A stretch of DNA of 64,000 nt from Sternotherus odoratus. Taxonomy: Eukaryota > Chordata > Testudines > Kinosternidae. The DNA lies in NCBI GenBank assembly GCA_032164245.1, contig JAVMKO010000001.1, forward strand, positions 16,901,603 to 16,965,602. Direction: 5' to 3'. Below the pieces are notes generated by a model that did not search any database, had not been told where the DNA came from, and saw only the letters and a program-made list of their open reading frames with translations. Positions 11,296 to 24,733 of the stretch are shown piece after piece. Within the stretch, counting starts at the first letter, position 1. Every line of letters starts with the position of its first letter. The translations under genes were made by a program, and so were the position numbers.

Positions 11296-11941
11296 AAAAT
11301 ATGAATCACAAATAGCACAGTTGGAAAACTCTAGCTGAGTGTGAGTTCTGCAGGATCCTTTCCCATCTGCTGAGATGGGTTCTAATGTGTGAATAATCAC
11401 AGCCCAGTCGTGTTGCGCCACTAGATAAATCAACTGCTTCAGTCAAACATGACCCCAACCATAATGAATAGCCCCAAGTCTATAAAATTGGTCTGTCTCA
11501 CAATTTTGAGGTAACCAAATATATATGTAAGAGATGTTTCAGTTAACAGGTTCATATACAACTCTCATTCCACCTTCAACTTCTAGTGATGAAACAGTGT
11601 CCGGGATTAATGTTCTGGGGCACACAGGTTTGTTATTAACCTAGCAATCCTGTTATTAACCTAACACTGGAGTGGAGGTCGTTGCTGTGCACTCCGGTGT
11701 CCCTAAGACACTCTGTATGTGGAACGAACAAAACACTGTGTCTGAGAGAATGCTGGGATCAGTCTAAAGCTCGCATCGGAGTGAGCTCAACTAGGATCTT
11801 ATCGCTTCGAAAGAATCATTTGCTGGGAGCAAAGAGTGTCTTGGTGCTCAAAGGGATGCTGTGTGCAATTTGCCAGTAAACAGAAGCAAAAAGAGAAGCA
11901 GGATTTCATATTAAACACACAGATAGATAAACCTCTCTAGC
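11296..11941. other. DNA between probable 3'UTR and hAT
   Basis: AT-rich and without recognised repeats. It may be a continuation of a longer 3'UTR. Confidence 0.4.
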
Positions 11942-11949
11942 TTCTAGTT

Positions 11950-12997
11950 CAGGAGTGGGCAAACTTTTCATCCCGAAGGCCATATCGGGGTTCAAAATTG
12001 TGTGGAGGGCTGGCTAGGGAAGGCGGTGCCTCCCCAAACAGCCTGGCCCCACCCCCTATCCAACCCCCATTCACTTTCTGCCCCTTGACTGCCCCCTCTC
12101 AGAGCCCCCAACCCATCCAACCCCCCCTTGTCCCCTGATCGCCCTCTCTGGAGACCCCCCCACTCCCTAGAACCCCACCCCCATCTAAGCGCCCCTGCTC
12201 CCTGTCCCCTGACTGCCACTTCCCGAGACCCCCCCACCCTAACCACCACCACCCCAGACCCGCCACCCTATCTAAGCCCCCCCGCTCCTTCTCCCCTGAC
12301 TACCCCCTCCAGAGACCCCCTGCCCCTAACCACCCCCTCAAGAATCCACCCCAAGCTAACCCCCCTGCTCCTTCGCCCCTGACCACCCCCTCCAGAGATC
12401 CTCCTCTCTCTCCTCACTCCCCAGGACACTACCCCTCTATCCAACCCCCATGCTCCCTGTCCCTTGATCCCTGATCCACGCGCCCACTCACCTGACACGC
12501 CCCCTGGGACTCCCATGTGCCATCCAACCTCCCCCTAGCCCATTCTCTATCCCCTGACTGTCCCCCTCTCTATCCCCTGACTGTCCCCCGAGTCCCTCTG
12601 CCCCTTTAGCTAACCGGCCCGGCCCTCTTACCTCACCACTGCTCAGAATAGTATGACTGGACCAGAACCAGACACGTGGCTATGCTGATGTCCCGGAGCA
12701 CACAGCATGTCCGGCCGGGAGCTAGACGAGCTGTCGCGCAGTCCCCCGCCCCCAGCGCTGCTCACGCGGCCCTCTGAGACAGTGGGGGGAGGGACCAGAG
12801 CAGCTTCCCCAGCATGGCCTCCTGAGGCTGCACGGGAAGGGGTCAACGGGGGAGCAGGTTCCCCAGTGCGGCCTGCTGAGGCCGCGGAGGACAGCGAGGG
12901 AGGGGACGGATCAGCCTCCCCAGCCGGACCTCGGGGGCCGGTTGGGAGGAGCCTGTGGGCCGGATCTGGCCCGCAGGCCGGAGTTTGCCCAGCCCTG
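11950..12997. mobile_element. complete non-autonomous hAT, 1,048 bp, perfect 8-bp TSD
   Basis: Termini are CAGGAGTGGGCAAACTTTT on the left and GGAGTTTGCCCAGCCCTG on the right, inverted with few mismatches. The flanking 8-mers are identical: TTCTAGTT at 11942-11949 and 12998-13005. The interior (about 12020-12630) is a degenerate C-rich minisatellite of CCCCTGACTGCCCCCTC-like units, followed by a GC-rich segment. No transposase is encoded. A shorter sibling is at 59103-59564. Confidence 0.93.
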
Positions 12998-14639
12998 TTC
13001 TAGTTATTTTACATAGGCTGCAGTTTATCTCAAAGTTTCAATGGCACATAGCTAAAGGGGCTGGCTCAGTGATCCAGTGGCAAAGGCACTGAGGAGATCA
13101 GAACTCTCTGCTCCCTTGACCAGGAGAAGCAGAGAACGTTATAGAAAGAGCATGTACAGCCGATTTGGAAGAAGGACCATCTTGTAGACACCCCCTTTTG
13201 CTAATGCTGTGTATGGTGTGAACAGCCAGTGCAGGAAGCATCAGATGAATTCATTCTGCAATGCCAGTTTGGGGCTGAAGAGGCTTTACTCCAGTTAGGA
13301 TCATATATATTGCTACAGCTTCACACAGAATTGTGGCACTGAAGTCTTCAAAGTAGGGGAGGAGAACAAATATACCTGTAGTCACCCCTGCCTATTACTT
13401 ACCTCCTCTTAATTAGCTTAGCAAAATCTGACTGACATACAGATACCATCTGACTCACCCTAGTGGTACACTACTACAACCCCATTAAAGTTCTCCAGCA
13501 GCAAGCAGGTAGTAGGTTGCATTTAAGAGTAGTGGGGGAAAGAAATGAAGAATACGAATAGGAGAGATCCCCTAGGCTAGAAAGAAATATAAATTCTCTC
13601 CTTCTCCAGGCATTACTGGACATAAAGGCATTCAGGGCTTCCAAGTGAAAAAGAATCTCTAAAGCAATTCATTGATCAGGGGTTGGGGAAGATGCATGGT
13701 GTCTCTCATGGCAGAGATACATTTGTGTTATAGGAATATAATGGGAATTCTTTATTCAGGCCACGGGACATGGACAGCCTTGGAATTCTCCCAAGCTCAC
13801 TAAGTCTCAGAAGAACTAAACACAGCCTGTCCAGTGATGCCACATCTCCCCAAGTCTTGGTCAGAACTGAATCATCAAAGACCATGTTTGCTCCACTATT
13901 GGGGTATCTATAGAATTCACAGCTCAATACCACATAGTGACAGAAATAACAGATCCTCTGTCAGTCTGAGGGATCTAACTCAATTATGTGTTTAGATGGA
14001 AATCAGGTGATCTAAAAATCTGAATTTCTGTTTCAACACAATATATTTTTGATAGTTTCCTTTCCCAATATTAGTTAAATGTTGAGAATCATCTTCAATT
14101 CTTATCTTGTTCAGGGCCAGTTTGAGGAACTTTAAATCTTCATCATTAATAGTGACTGTAACAACTCCTAAACTTTTGTTAAACACAAGCTCTCCTTTAA
14201 AATTATTATGATGACCATGGAAGAAGAGCAAGTGTGACAATAATGTCTTTGAGTCAGATATGCATTTTCTGCACAGAGGTGCTTTTATAGTAGGCAACGT
14301 TATTTTAAAATGCTTCTTTGTGTATATATGGGGTGGCGTTGTGTGTTTCTTTTCATTATGGATTTGATGTATTTTGTATGTGCATGAAATGGCCTAATTA
14401 TATAATGAAGTACAGTACAGTATTTGGGTGATATAATCTGTATGGCTTCCTGTTATTTATTTCGGAGCATTCACTGATCACTCAATGGATATTATATCTC
14501 CCATCGATTTCTAGTGTGGATTTCACATTTCTGAGGGCAGAATTTTGGGACAAAAGACTGGTGGATTATAATCTGCACCAGTTCACTGAGAGGCAATATG
14601 AGTTAGTGGACAAGGAACTAGAGGGTTACTCCACACTAG

Positions 14640-14830
14640 AATAGCTACAGCTACGCTGGTGTAGTGTTGTTAGTGCAGATGCTCTACGCTGATTGGAGTG
14701 AGCTCTCCCACTGGCATAATTACTCCACCTCCCCGAGCGGCGGTAGCTACACTGGCAGGAAAGTGTTTCCTGACAAACTAGCACTGTCCACACTGACGTT
14801 TAGGTCGGTGTAATTTACGTTGTTCGGGGG
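14640..14830. mobile_element. DNA-transposon-like fragment (CACACT...TAGCTAC family)
   Basis: GCTACAGCTACGCTGGTGTAG, a CACCTCCCCGAGCGGCGGTAG core and GTCCACACTGACGTTTAGGT resemble the fragments at 26580-26720 and 49325-49590. All share the box 'acctctcc..gagg.agtag' in one orientation or the other. Boundaries are uncertain. Confidence 0.5.
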
Positions 14831-14949
14831 GCGGGGGGAGGTGCCCGCTGAGCAAATGAAGTGCTAGTATGTTCAAGCCCTGAGTACTCAATTGGCCTGG
14901 GCTCTGAGGCTGCCCTACTGTGTTACTTTAACAGGTCACTTCACAGCTC

Positions 14950-15140
14950 TGTGTCTCTGTTTCCCCTCCTACTGGTTTTCTGTTTTATCCTCTTAGCCCC
15001 TGGTCCTGCAATTTGTTGCAAGAGGCTCTTAGAGAGTAATCGCTTTGGGACAGGAGCTATTTCCTACTATGTGTATGTACAACTTCTAGCATGATGTGGC
15101 CCGATCTTAGTGCTTCTAGGCACCACTCCAATACAAATAA
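14950..15140 (+). mobile_element. ancient CR1/L3-like 3' tail
   Basis: The string CGCTTTGGGACAGGAGCTAT, then TACTATGTGTATGTACAACT, CTAGCATGATGTGGCCC and GATCTTAGTGCTTCTAGGCA, with a terminal AATACAAATAATAATAAT, follows the layout of an old amniote CR1/L3 3' end. Confidence 0.6.
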
Positions 15141-18100
15141 TAATAATTATTATTGCTCTAAAGCTTTTTGTTATGGGACGCCCATCTTGTAGACCTCAAC
15201 GTAGGTCTTAAGACTCTGCCTAACTTTTCTGTAGCAAAGAAATGTCACTTTTATGTAGCCTAAATTGTGAAAGAAACAACACACACGTACGCACGTATGT
15301 GCTGACCTTCATTTGGTTGAACAGATGAGTCAATAACCACATTTTGAAACGACACACAGATTATCTTCCAGCATAATTAATATTCTGTGGAACTGCACTT
15401 TTATTAGTATTATTGTGGAGAAAAAATAATAATTTTCTGTCCTTGAAAAAGTAGTGAACCCATTTCTTTTGGGGAAAAAATCCAGGAATATCCTCATTCT
15501 ACCTAGGAGCAATGAAGTTGGAGTTATTTATGCCACCTCATGTCTCTAAGTCCAGAAGTTACACATCCTCTTGAAAGCTGCTCTGTCCAGATAAGAGGCA
15601 TTGTAAGAGAGCTTTTTTACATTTGTGACCTAGCAGGATGTTTGTTATTCCCACCAGCCCTGTGAATCCATTTCTGTTCACGAAACTGCTGTTTTCTTTT
15701 GAGATTTAAAAGAGCCAGAGGGAGGATTCCTGTTCGTTTACCTCCAGCGGTTGGTGCAAATCAAGCCGTGACTAAGTCTTGTTTTTTAAGTGATTTTTTT
15801 TCTTTGATAAAATACTTTGCCTGAATAATGCCACGATCTTGCAAAATGGGAACAGCTGACAAGTTCATGATGCATCAAGTACAAATACAACAAGCTATGA
15901 TTATTTAAAACAAAGAGTTAATCAGTGTTTCATAGTGACTCAGGCCCCAATCCTTCTACTAGACCCACAGCCACAAACCCTGTTGCAGTCTGTGGCCTGG
16001 GAAGACATTACTGCCCCTCCAAACCAATGCAGTGTATAATACTATAGCTGAGATTGCAAAACACTCAGGTATATAAGCATTTACAGAACATTACCCCTCC
16101 ATTGCCTTGTGCTCATAGGTCTCTAAAGTCAATGGGGCTGTTCATCGGTGCAGGGGTCAGCCAACATGAACCCAGTTGCAGGACTGGGACCTTAAAACCC
16201 AGTGCTTTATGGCCCCAGTAGGCACTAGTATTGCAAGCAGGTCCCTTTTACCTACAGGGTGCTGCACTGAGATCAATGGAGTTTGAGTAGTAGCAAAGGT
16301 AGCCTGTTTGGAGCAGCTTTTGGGATTAGGGCCGTAATGAATAAGCTAGCCAGGCAAATATTCCTATTTACAGTGTTCAGTAAGTTATGGCAAAGCAAAA
16401 CATTCCTTTCACTATAAAGTCTAGCTGCTTCAAATGGAGACTTTGCTACTATCGGTGCACGTATTTTAAATATTGCAGCTGAAAAAGGGCTATGTTTGCT
16501 AACTGTTCTATTTCATTTCTTTCCACATCTCTATACATTAAAAGCCATCTTCCCTAAGATCTCCCATTGGTTTTGAGAAATGTTAAAACACAAAGCACTC
16601 AACAAAATGGGCTATCTCAGAGTTATTGCTTCTTGCTGTACACTAAGAACATACTCCGTTGATTCATATTCTGAAGCTTTTCTTCACACCTGAAAGTACT
16701 AGAAACTCCACTTCGCCCCCCACCCCTCCATTTAACAATGAGAGCTCAAATCCACCTTCTGTGTAGAAACTGGCTGGAATAAATTTGGGAAGGGTTCCAA
16801 ACCCTAGAGTATCATCTCTTCCAAATGTTGCATTAATTGTATTTAATGAAACCTATATTTATAGATTGCATAGGATGGGGAAAATACCATCCTCACTCTG
16901 GACAAAACAGGGTTAACTAGCTAATTTGGGCACAAGTGACACTGTGTCTCTGGACCTGTGAGAGATGTCAGAAGTGGAGGGAGGAGCTTAAAAGGGAGAA
17001 ACCCAGCTCAGTTGCTGGCAGACCAGTGAGGTGAGCTGACCTGGGCTCCTGGAAAAAAGGCTGGCTAAAGGCAAGAACTCAGCTGCTTGTTCCCCAATGG
17101 CTCTGGCAGGAAAGTCCTGTTGCAGACCCACTTGTGATGTGACTATACCTTTGCCATTGGCCTTAGATGGACCCACAGCTTTAAGGAAGCTCTGAGGGAA
17201 GACAGCTTGCCTACAATCCTGGGATGGTTTGTTTGTGTTTATTGAAAACTCTTGGGTGAAACAGACTATCTGGGGCCCAGCCAGGGGGGCTGAGCCTCTT
17301 AAGACTGGACTGATGTGCACTGCTGAAACACCAGCACACTGCAGAGCAGAGGCCCATGTGAGTGTTGGGGACTTAGTCTAGGGCCTACGGCTGTCCTGGC
17401 ATAGGAACACCAGAGACAGTGCCCTGACACGGTGATGTGTACATGCTAATTTCCATGCTCCTAGACAATCATTAGATCATAACAAATTTCAGGTCCTTTT
17501 CTTGGTGAATCTTCCTGATTTCCACAAACTCCATGTCTACTGCTCGACTGCTTTACTCACCTCTGTGCTTCTGGCTGTGAATCCAAGTACTCCTGTGGAA
17601 CCTAAAGCCACAACCAACTAACCCCTGAGATATCAGAGGTACTATAAGTCAAAAAGAGCATGGGAACATTCTGTGACAAGTCACTCCTTAAAGTGATAGC
17701 AAATTATGTGTGTTAGAAAGAGAGTGTTCTACATGCAATACATTACTGTGGAAGATCATCTCTTGTAAAAGATCAGCCAAAAGGTAAGCTTCTTGCATTG
17801 GGTTCATTCTGAGGATATGCTTGGCTTTACCAAAGGTGGATTTTTAATAAAAATAATTTTATGGTGGCTGATGGAGTTAGGTGTTGATTTGGGTACCTAA
17901 GTCTTTTAAGCATCTTTGTAAATCCCAGCCTACATGACTTCCAGAAAAGTAAACAGTAACTTCACAGTTATCCAAAGAATTCTTTTTTACTTTCTTTCTT
18001 CTTTTTTTAATCAGAAAAAGATCAGGGGAGTTGCATTGTCTTGCTAGCTCTAAAAAGCAAACAAACAGAACCCCCCTGAAATAATTGTCACACATCGGCT

Positions 18101-19699
18101 GCACAGTACCATTTACAATAACTTCCTATAATGCACAGGTCTGGCTGTTGCAGAGAGAGCGAGAGAGAACAACCATTAAGTGGAATATTCCAAATACAGA
18201 AATCTACTAGCAAGCATGCTGCTGAGAGAACGGGGGAAATAAAAGTGGAGCCAATTGCACCACTTGGCCAGCAGATGTCTTATACACCAGGGGATCTTTC
18301 CATTTCAGAGCAGCTGAACTTGTTTTGGGATCCCAGAGAATGGTCATCTTCTGTACAAATCCCCCCACCCAGACCCCTCTCCCCACATGCTGCCCCCAAA
18401 GACCTTCCTCATTTATCCAGCATAAAAAAACCAAATGTGTGTGAGTACCCCTCCCTGTGCTATACCCGTGGACAACAGTTACTTTGTGTGCTAACTAGAC
18501 CTGAACTCTCTTATAATCCAGGCAGTTAAGTCTGCTCAGGTTTCGCAAGCAGTAAAGTGGCTTCAGGTCTGATTAGCAACAGACTTTGTGTCTGGCAGTG
18601 AAGTTTGGAGTGGGGGGGTGTGTTCTTTTGGTGTATGAGGGACTTTAACCGCATCGGTAAAAATGTGGTCAGTGAGCCAGAGACTGCTCAATTTAAAATC
18701 AAGAGAGTTTCACCATGGACTGCAAAAGGAGCAGGATCTGGCCCCATGTCTCTGTTTTCACTGGAGACACAAACTCCTGATGCTTTCAAGCTGAGAGTTG
18801 GCTGCCTGCCTACATGAATGTGCTGAGGACACACAACAACAGGCACTGGTGTGGAGTGTAGCGTTGTGAAGAATGGGAGGCTGATCTCTGAGCCATCTGC
18901 TGTTTGTGCTGTTTCCTGGTTTATCGCCTGAGTGCTGTAAAAACTGAAGCAAATCCTCTTTCTGCTCATGTTCTTATAATAGGAGGTGACAGTCTCACTA
19001 CCTGTAACAGTCAACATTTAGAGAGGGCAGGAGGGGCAACTCCATTTTTAGCTCAGGTGATGCCTTGGCGGAAGGTTGTAAAACGGCTCTACAGTGGTGG
19101 GGAGGACCCATGCAGCAGAGGATTTTCCAGCCCCTACCTATGAGCATGCCTGCTGGCTGGAGCTCTCACAGAGTTGAATTCTACACTATACAGAGGGGTC
19201 CCTCCACATTTTGACTCATAGGCCTTTGTCCATAAGAAACATACCAATACGAGGGGACCTTGTGGCTGGCCGGACTGGGGCAGGAGTTGACCCATCCTGA
19301 ACACATGAATAGTACAAGGAAAGGTGTTGTTTCCTGTGTACTTTGTGAAACAGTACACAACGTATGGCTACAGCCGCCTCTCCTTCATTTGTTCATGACA
19401 CACATGGCATGTCTTGCTGACTGAAAACAAGGGTGCAAATATGTGCTACAGTTTTTCTGTCTACTCAAAATATCAAACTTATTACACACTAGTTACTAAA
19501 TAGATGGCAACTGGCATGTCCACTTATTGGTCTCCTCGGACCTGGGCTAGGTTTGAATTGATGACCTAGAGAGAAAGGGTGTGGGGCATACCCACCTACC
19601 CTTCAGCCATCTGTTCCCCAAAGACATAGTTTAACCACAAAACTTGATACATTTGTTGCATCCATAATTAGTAGTATGTTGAAAGGACAGCTAATGTAT

Positions 19700-19785
19700 G
19701 CTTAATCCTGCCTCTGCACAGGGGGATGGATTAGATGATCAGTTGAGGTTCCTTTGGTGCTAAATTTCTATGATTCTATGATAGT
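19700..19785 (+). mobile_element. short CR1 3' tail
   Basis: GGGGGATGGATTAGATGATC, TGAGGTTCCTTTGGTGC and a terminal TTCTATGATTCTATGATAG are typical of 5'-truncated CR1 insertions ending in the ATTCTATG repeat. Confidence 0.75.
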
Positions 19786-20484
19786 CTGTGCTCCATGACA
19801 TCCAAGTTAAGATACATTTTCAGAACAACGGAAGTGATATTTCCCCATTGTGTGATGTTGTTTGATCATTTATTTCCACGGTGACTTAATATCGTAATTG
19901 GGCATTTTTGTTAAAGTGGTAGGGGGAACAAACAGGGTGTAAAATTTTGCTTGGTGACTTTGAATGATGGTGCTAAGCTTTTATAAGTGTACCTAGAAAC
20001 TAATTATATCACCAAGGTTAATGAAAACAACAATGCCCCTCAGGAGTCCACTGCAATTAGTCAGTGAAGGCTGAGCCGTCAACTACCTGGACTTGGTTGC
20101 CCTTCATGGAGGCTAATTGGAGAACTGCTGCTGGGTTGTTAGCTTCACCGTGGATTCCGCTAACCGAACGCCAAAAGTTACTGTAACTAACCCCATCCGA
20201 GGTCTGAGCAGTGCTGCTTGGAAATCAGGTAGCCCTGATTATCACGCTATCAACGCTGGGGCAAGCACCGTTGACACTCCAATTATCAGAGCCTCTCGGA
20301 CTCTAATGCTTGGTGGCTTTACCCAAGAATAACACTCACATGTAAGAATCAAATAATTAGAGGAACAACTCCTGGTCTGGAATACCTGTTGTTTAACATG
20401 CAATGTTTTTCATTTTAAATTCACTTGGCATTGGGTATCATTTGAAGTGCTAACACAATGATATTAGTTTTGATCAAAACGAAG

Positions 20485-20600
20485 GCTAAGATTTAGTCAC
20501 AGGAATTTGTAATAAAAGTCAAGAATAGGTTACAGGCAGTAAACAAAAATTCACGGCCTGTGACCTGTCCATGACTTTTAATATATAATACCCAGGATCT
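20485..20600. mobile_element. fragment of the AATTCACGGCC...GTGACCTGTCC element
   Basis: GCAGTAAACAAAAATTCACG, CCTGTGACCTGTCCATGAC and flanking AAAAGTC words match the left part of the element at 52676-53389. Confidence 0.6.
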
Positions 20601-21397
20601 CCAGTATTAAAAGCATGAGTCAGCATGAGTCAGATGGTCCCTGGTAACAACCCCTAATGGAGGGCTCTATGGATGTACTTTTGAATGGACCAGTGATGTG
20701 CCAATTACATGGACTTCCAGAACACAGCATCATGCAATACTTACACTTGGCTCTATGCCCCCGAGTGGCTGCCTGCTTGGATTTTACTGTACTACCTTTA
20801 GGTTCATAATCTTCTACAATTTTTATCTATATTAACAATTCTCTAATTTGGACCCTAGGAATGAAATCTTGGGCCCATAGAAGTCAATGTCAAAGCTCCT
20901 ATTGACTTCAAAAGAGCCAGGATTTCATCCTACATGTTTTTATATATTTGGGTTTGGGGTTTTTTTGTTTGTTTGTTGTTTGTTTGTTTTTTGCATGTCC
21001 CACTTTTAGAATTTTAGCACCCCAAAATGTCTTACTAGTCTAATGAGGGGTTTTTTTTCTAGCAGTTGAAGAATTCCTAGATTCCCTTCATTTCTAGTAT
21101 AAAGTCATTTATTTGAAAGGATTGTGTTTAAAAATAACATTAAGGGAAAAACAAACAAACATACACACATGCTATCTTGAAACAGACTGGGGCCTTTTCT
21201 TCTTAGCTCAGCCTACTAACTCTTCTTCAGATCAGGGGTTAAGCACCAGGAATCTGAAACAATCCTTTAATATACTACAGACCTCAATTTTCTTACAGGA
21301 GACATATCTGCATTTGAATAGATTTAAGCAGCAAGGTGGCTGAAAATGAACTTTTACACAAAGTCATATTATGAAACAGTTCTGGAAAAGCTGATGT

Positions 21398-21498
21398 TAT
21401 CGGGACGGGGGGAATGGGGTGGTAATAGGAGTCTATATAAGAAAAAGACCCAAAAATTTGGACTGCCCCTATAAAATCAGGACATCTGGTCACACTAT
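21398..21498. mobile_element. truncated copy of the 123-bp MITE
   Basis: The right part, TATAAAATCAGGACATCTGG followed by TCACACTA, is present. The left 25 bp with the TAGGGTGACCAG terminus is missing, so the element was clipped after insertion. Confidence 0.7.
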
Positions 21499-23252
21499 AT
21501 CTTGCTGAATCTGATAGTAGATGGGTAGCTAGGGCTGGATCTATAGTCCTTGGGAAAAAGTGTGACATGTAAGTAGTTGGTGATGGCTTTAAATTTTATA
21601 TATGAACATAAGCTAATGCTGTCAGTGAAGATCAATGAGTGTTGTGAACCCTGCAAAATGGCAGCAAACAGCTTTCAGTACCATTGTTAATGGGACTCCC
21701 ATGTCTGCAGCCCTGTATTTTAAACAGCAGTGCCCTGCACATGTTCACTTGAAGCCTAAAGACTTGTGGTCTCTGTGCCTGTCCCTGCTTTATAAAAAAA
21801 ATAATTAATGGGATGCGTAGAAAGTGACTTGAAAGCCATAAAGTAGTATTTTGTCAGAGTGTGTGATATACCTGTGGGAATGTTTTGGTTACAGATAGTG
21901 ATTTAGCTGGACTCTTTTGTCTTTTCCTGGCTGCTTTCATCTGCATGAAAAGTTGACACACAAAAAAGTACTGTCTCACACACACAAACGGCAGATCATT
22001 CAGCCTGGCTAATTATATAAAAATAGTTCTATTTATAATAAAGTATTTTTATATTTATAAATGGCAGGTGCTAATTTGCGTGTGTGAATTGCTGCATTTT
22101 TAGATTTAGCAAATGAGCATGATGCTATCTTTTAATTAATCATTAATCCTTTTCCGGCCCCTGCTCTCTAAAAAAACAACTAGAAAGCCAATTTAACTGT
22201 TGCCTGTGAATTCCCAATGCACAGAGAGGATCCTGGGTGGAAGCTGAGAGAGTCTAGAAATGAAACTGATTTAGGATTTGTAAGTAGGAAAAAGGAGGTG
22301 TGGGCTATGGTGTGTCTGCACTTCAGATCTTCCCAATTTCTGGAGTAGCTCCTCCGGGCCTAGGGGTGCCAAGCAGGAATAAAAGCAGAGTTTGGGCTGC
22401 TGTAACTTATGCTGGAAATCAGGCTGGTCTGCAGACTGCTCCAGTATTTGAGGGCCACAAGTATTTAAATCTTTTTGTTTCAGATGCGGTCAGGTAAGCT
22501 GGTTGGTTTTGAGCTGTTTAGCTGCTGTCATGTAATGGTGTCAGTAACACCATGCTTTGTAGATGCAGCATCATTCAGCAGGCAAAACTAGAGTTTTTTT
22601 TATGCTGCAAATGTTAAACAAACAGTAATCCTAGAAACTTCAGTTTATTGCCTTCATTCTCTGTTGTTATACTGCACTCATCTTCATGATGCCTGAGTGA
22701 ATAAGGGAATTTCAACTTAGGAAGATAGGAGTTTTACTTCATTTAAATTGAGGGTAGACTTTTAATTTAAAATTCCTTTGGTTTCCTTTATGGGTTTTTG
22801 TCTGTCCCTTCAGTTTATCTTAACAGTTCTCTGATTTACTATTCTTTCCTTCACTCTATTTCCTGTAGCAGCCAGTCAATCACTGACTCTACCTAGGGAA
22901 GCAGCAACAATTTATGGGTACACTTAGCATAACCTGGAACTCATTCACATGACTACAAGATGGAGTAAATGGAATGTCTGGATGCCTTCAATAAGGCATG
23001 AGAACACGTACAGACATCAGGGAGTCCTGTCAAATGAGCCGTGTTGGTAGAAGAAATGGAAATGGGCATCCTTTCAGAAAAGTGAACTATATCAGAAATA
23101 CATCCGCACTAGAATAAATTATCCTGTATACAATACAAATAATAAAATCCAATGAAGAATCAAAACACGTATTGATATATCTTCTCCCTTACTGTGCCCT
23201 CTCTTGAAATGGTTGTCAGATACAATATATTTACAAAACAATCAAAACACCT

Positions 23253-24733
23253 TGTGATGGGCAGGGCCTTGCTGCTCAAGCTGGGGTGTCCCTATTAGTC
23301 CACTATTGGTGTGTGTGGAGGGTTCAGTCACAGATACCCCCCTTGGGACTGTCGCCTGATGTGCTGAAATGACCTCTGAGCTCATTTTCCCTGCCAGCTT
23401 GGGACTTCCAGAACCCTGTCTCGTTGTCCCAGACTCACTGGCCTGCTGTAACATAGACCCGGGGTCTGGTCCACGCCCCCAAAGCTGCAGCCTTAACTGA
23501 AAACAGCTGAGCAGGTTATCTGTCTCCAGCACCCAGACACCCAGTTCCCAATGGGAGCCAAACCCCAAATAAATCCGTTTTACTCTGTATAAAGCTTATA
23601 CAGGGTAAATTCATAAATTGTCCGCCTTCTATAACACTGACAGAGAGAGATGCACAGCTGCTTGCTCGTCCAGGTATTAATCACTTACTTTGGGTTTATT
23701 AATAAACAAAAGTGATTTTATTAAGCATAAAAAGTAGAATTTAAGTGGCTTCAAGTAGAAACAGACAAAACAAATTAAGTCACCAAGCAAAATAAAACAA
23801 AAACATGCAAGTCTAAGCCTAATACATTAAGAAACTGATTACAGGTAATATCTCACCCCTTTTGAGAGATAAACCCAAAATAATACTGCCTTGCACTGTA
23901 TAGAAAAATCTACACAGGACGAACTCATAAAAATCCGTCCTCTTCTTCAATGTGAAGAGAAAGGTGCATAACTGCTTTGCCCCCCCCCCCTTAGAAATTA
24001 CATAAACTGGGTTTCATAATAAAGAAAATAAGTTTATTAGCTACAAAATGTAGATTTTTAAGAGGTTAAAGGGATAGCAAACAGAATAAAAATTAAATAA
24101 ACAGATTACCTCAGTAAATAAACAAAAGCCGCAACCTGAGTTTAACACACTCAATAGGTAAGATACAAATTAGAAAATTCTCACATTGAGTGATAAACCA
24201 GCTGGCAGATTCTTAAGACACAAGTTGCTTTGGCTTGCCCAGATTTTCTTACATAGGCTAAAAATCCTTCCAGCCAGGGACCATTACTTTCCACAGTTCA
24301 GTCTTTGTTCTTCAGGTGATTTTAGGTGTGCTGATGTAGGGAGAGTAAAGTCCCCTCATGTTGTCATTGTCCCTCTTTTATATCTTCCCCTTACTTGCTG
24401 GAAAGGTTTTTTTGGTGTGACCTAAATCAAAGAGTTCCCATTGTGTCGAGCTATCTCTGAGAGGTTTCTATTACACACAGTTCCTGGGGTGATCCTTATG
24501 CCTGTGTGCAGTTCTTCAATAAGCCACTAACATTGTTTGGCTTCATCCAACATAGCACATTTGAAATACAGAGAGGTGGTCAATTTTCCCAGCCTCAGAT
24601 AAAAAAATGATACATGAACCCAGGTTGGATAAATGAATTTAGTAAATCATAACCTTTCCTATGATACCTTTTGCACATCTCAGGTATGGCATATCATACC
24701 ATAAACATAAAGAATATGGAGTGGAACGTCACA
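23253..24733 (-). mobile_element. LTR with internally duplicated segment
   Basis: The start TGTGATGGGCAGGG and the internal text ATAAAGCTTATACAGGG, ...GAGAGATGCACAGCTG, AAAGTGATTTTATTAAGC match the LTR at 1619-2732. From about 23880 a diverged version of the same segment repeats (CTACACAGGACGAACTC, AGAAAGGTGCATAACTGC, AAGAAAATAAGTTTATTAGC). The minus strand has a TATA-like GATATAAAAG near 24376-24385. The right edge (GTCACA ending 24733) is approximate, and no clean target duplication was found. Confidence 0.6.

Larger units (their letters stand above)
13006..19695. other. intergenic DNA with old repeat fragments
   Basis: No gene is recognised. A DNA-transposon-like fragment lies at about 14640-14830 and an ancient CR1/L3-like tail at about 14950-15140. 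About 16880-17440 has a regulatory or LTR-like look (GGAGCTTAAAAGGGAG followed by CAG-rich text), but I found no paired termini. Confidence 0.5.
19786..23252. other. intergenic DNA, few repeats recognised
   Basis: Contains a fragment at about 20485-20600 of the family also seen at 52676, and a truncated MITE at 21398-21498. The remainder has no recognised gene or repeat. Confidence 0.5.

Noticed and set aside
12128..13003. Pro/Ser-rich and Gly-rich frames
   Set aside because: They lie within the C-rich array of the hAT at 11950-12997.
16980..17440. Possible LTR or promoter (GGAGCTTAAAAGGGAG)
   Set aside because: No paired TG...CA ends, duplication or second copy in the window. Left unannotated.
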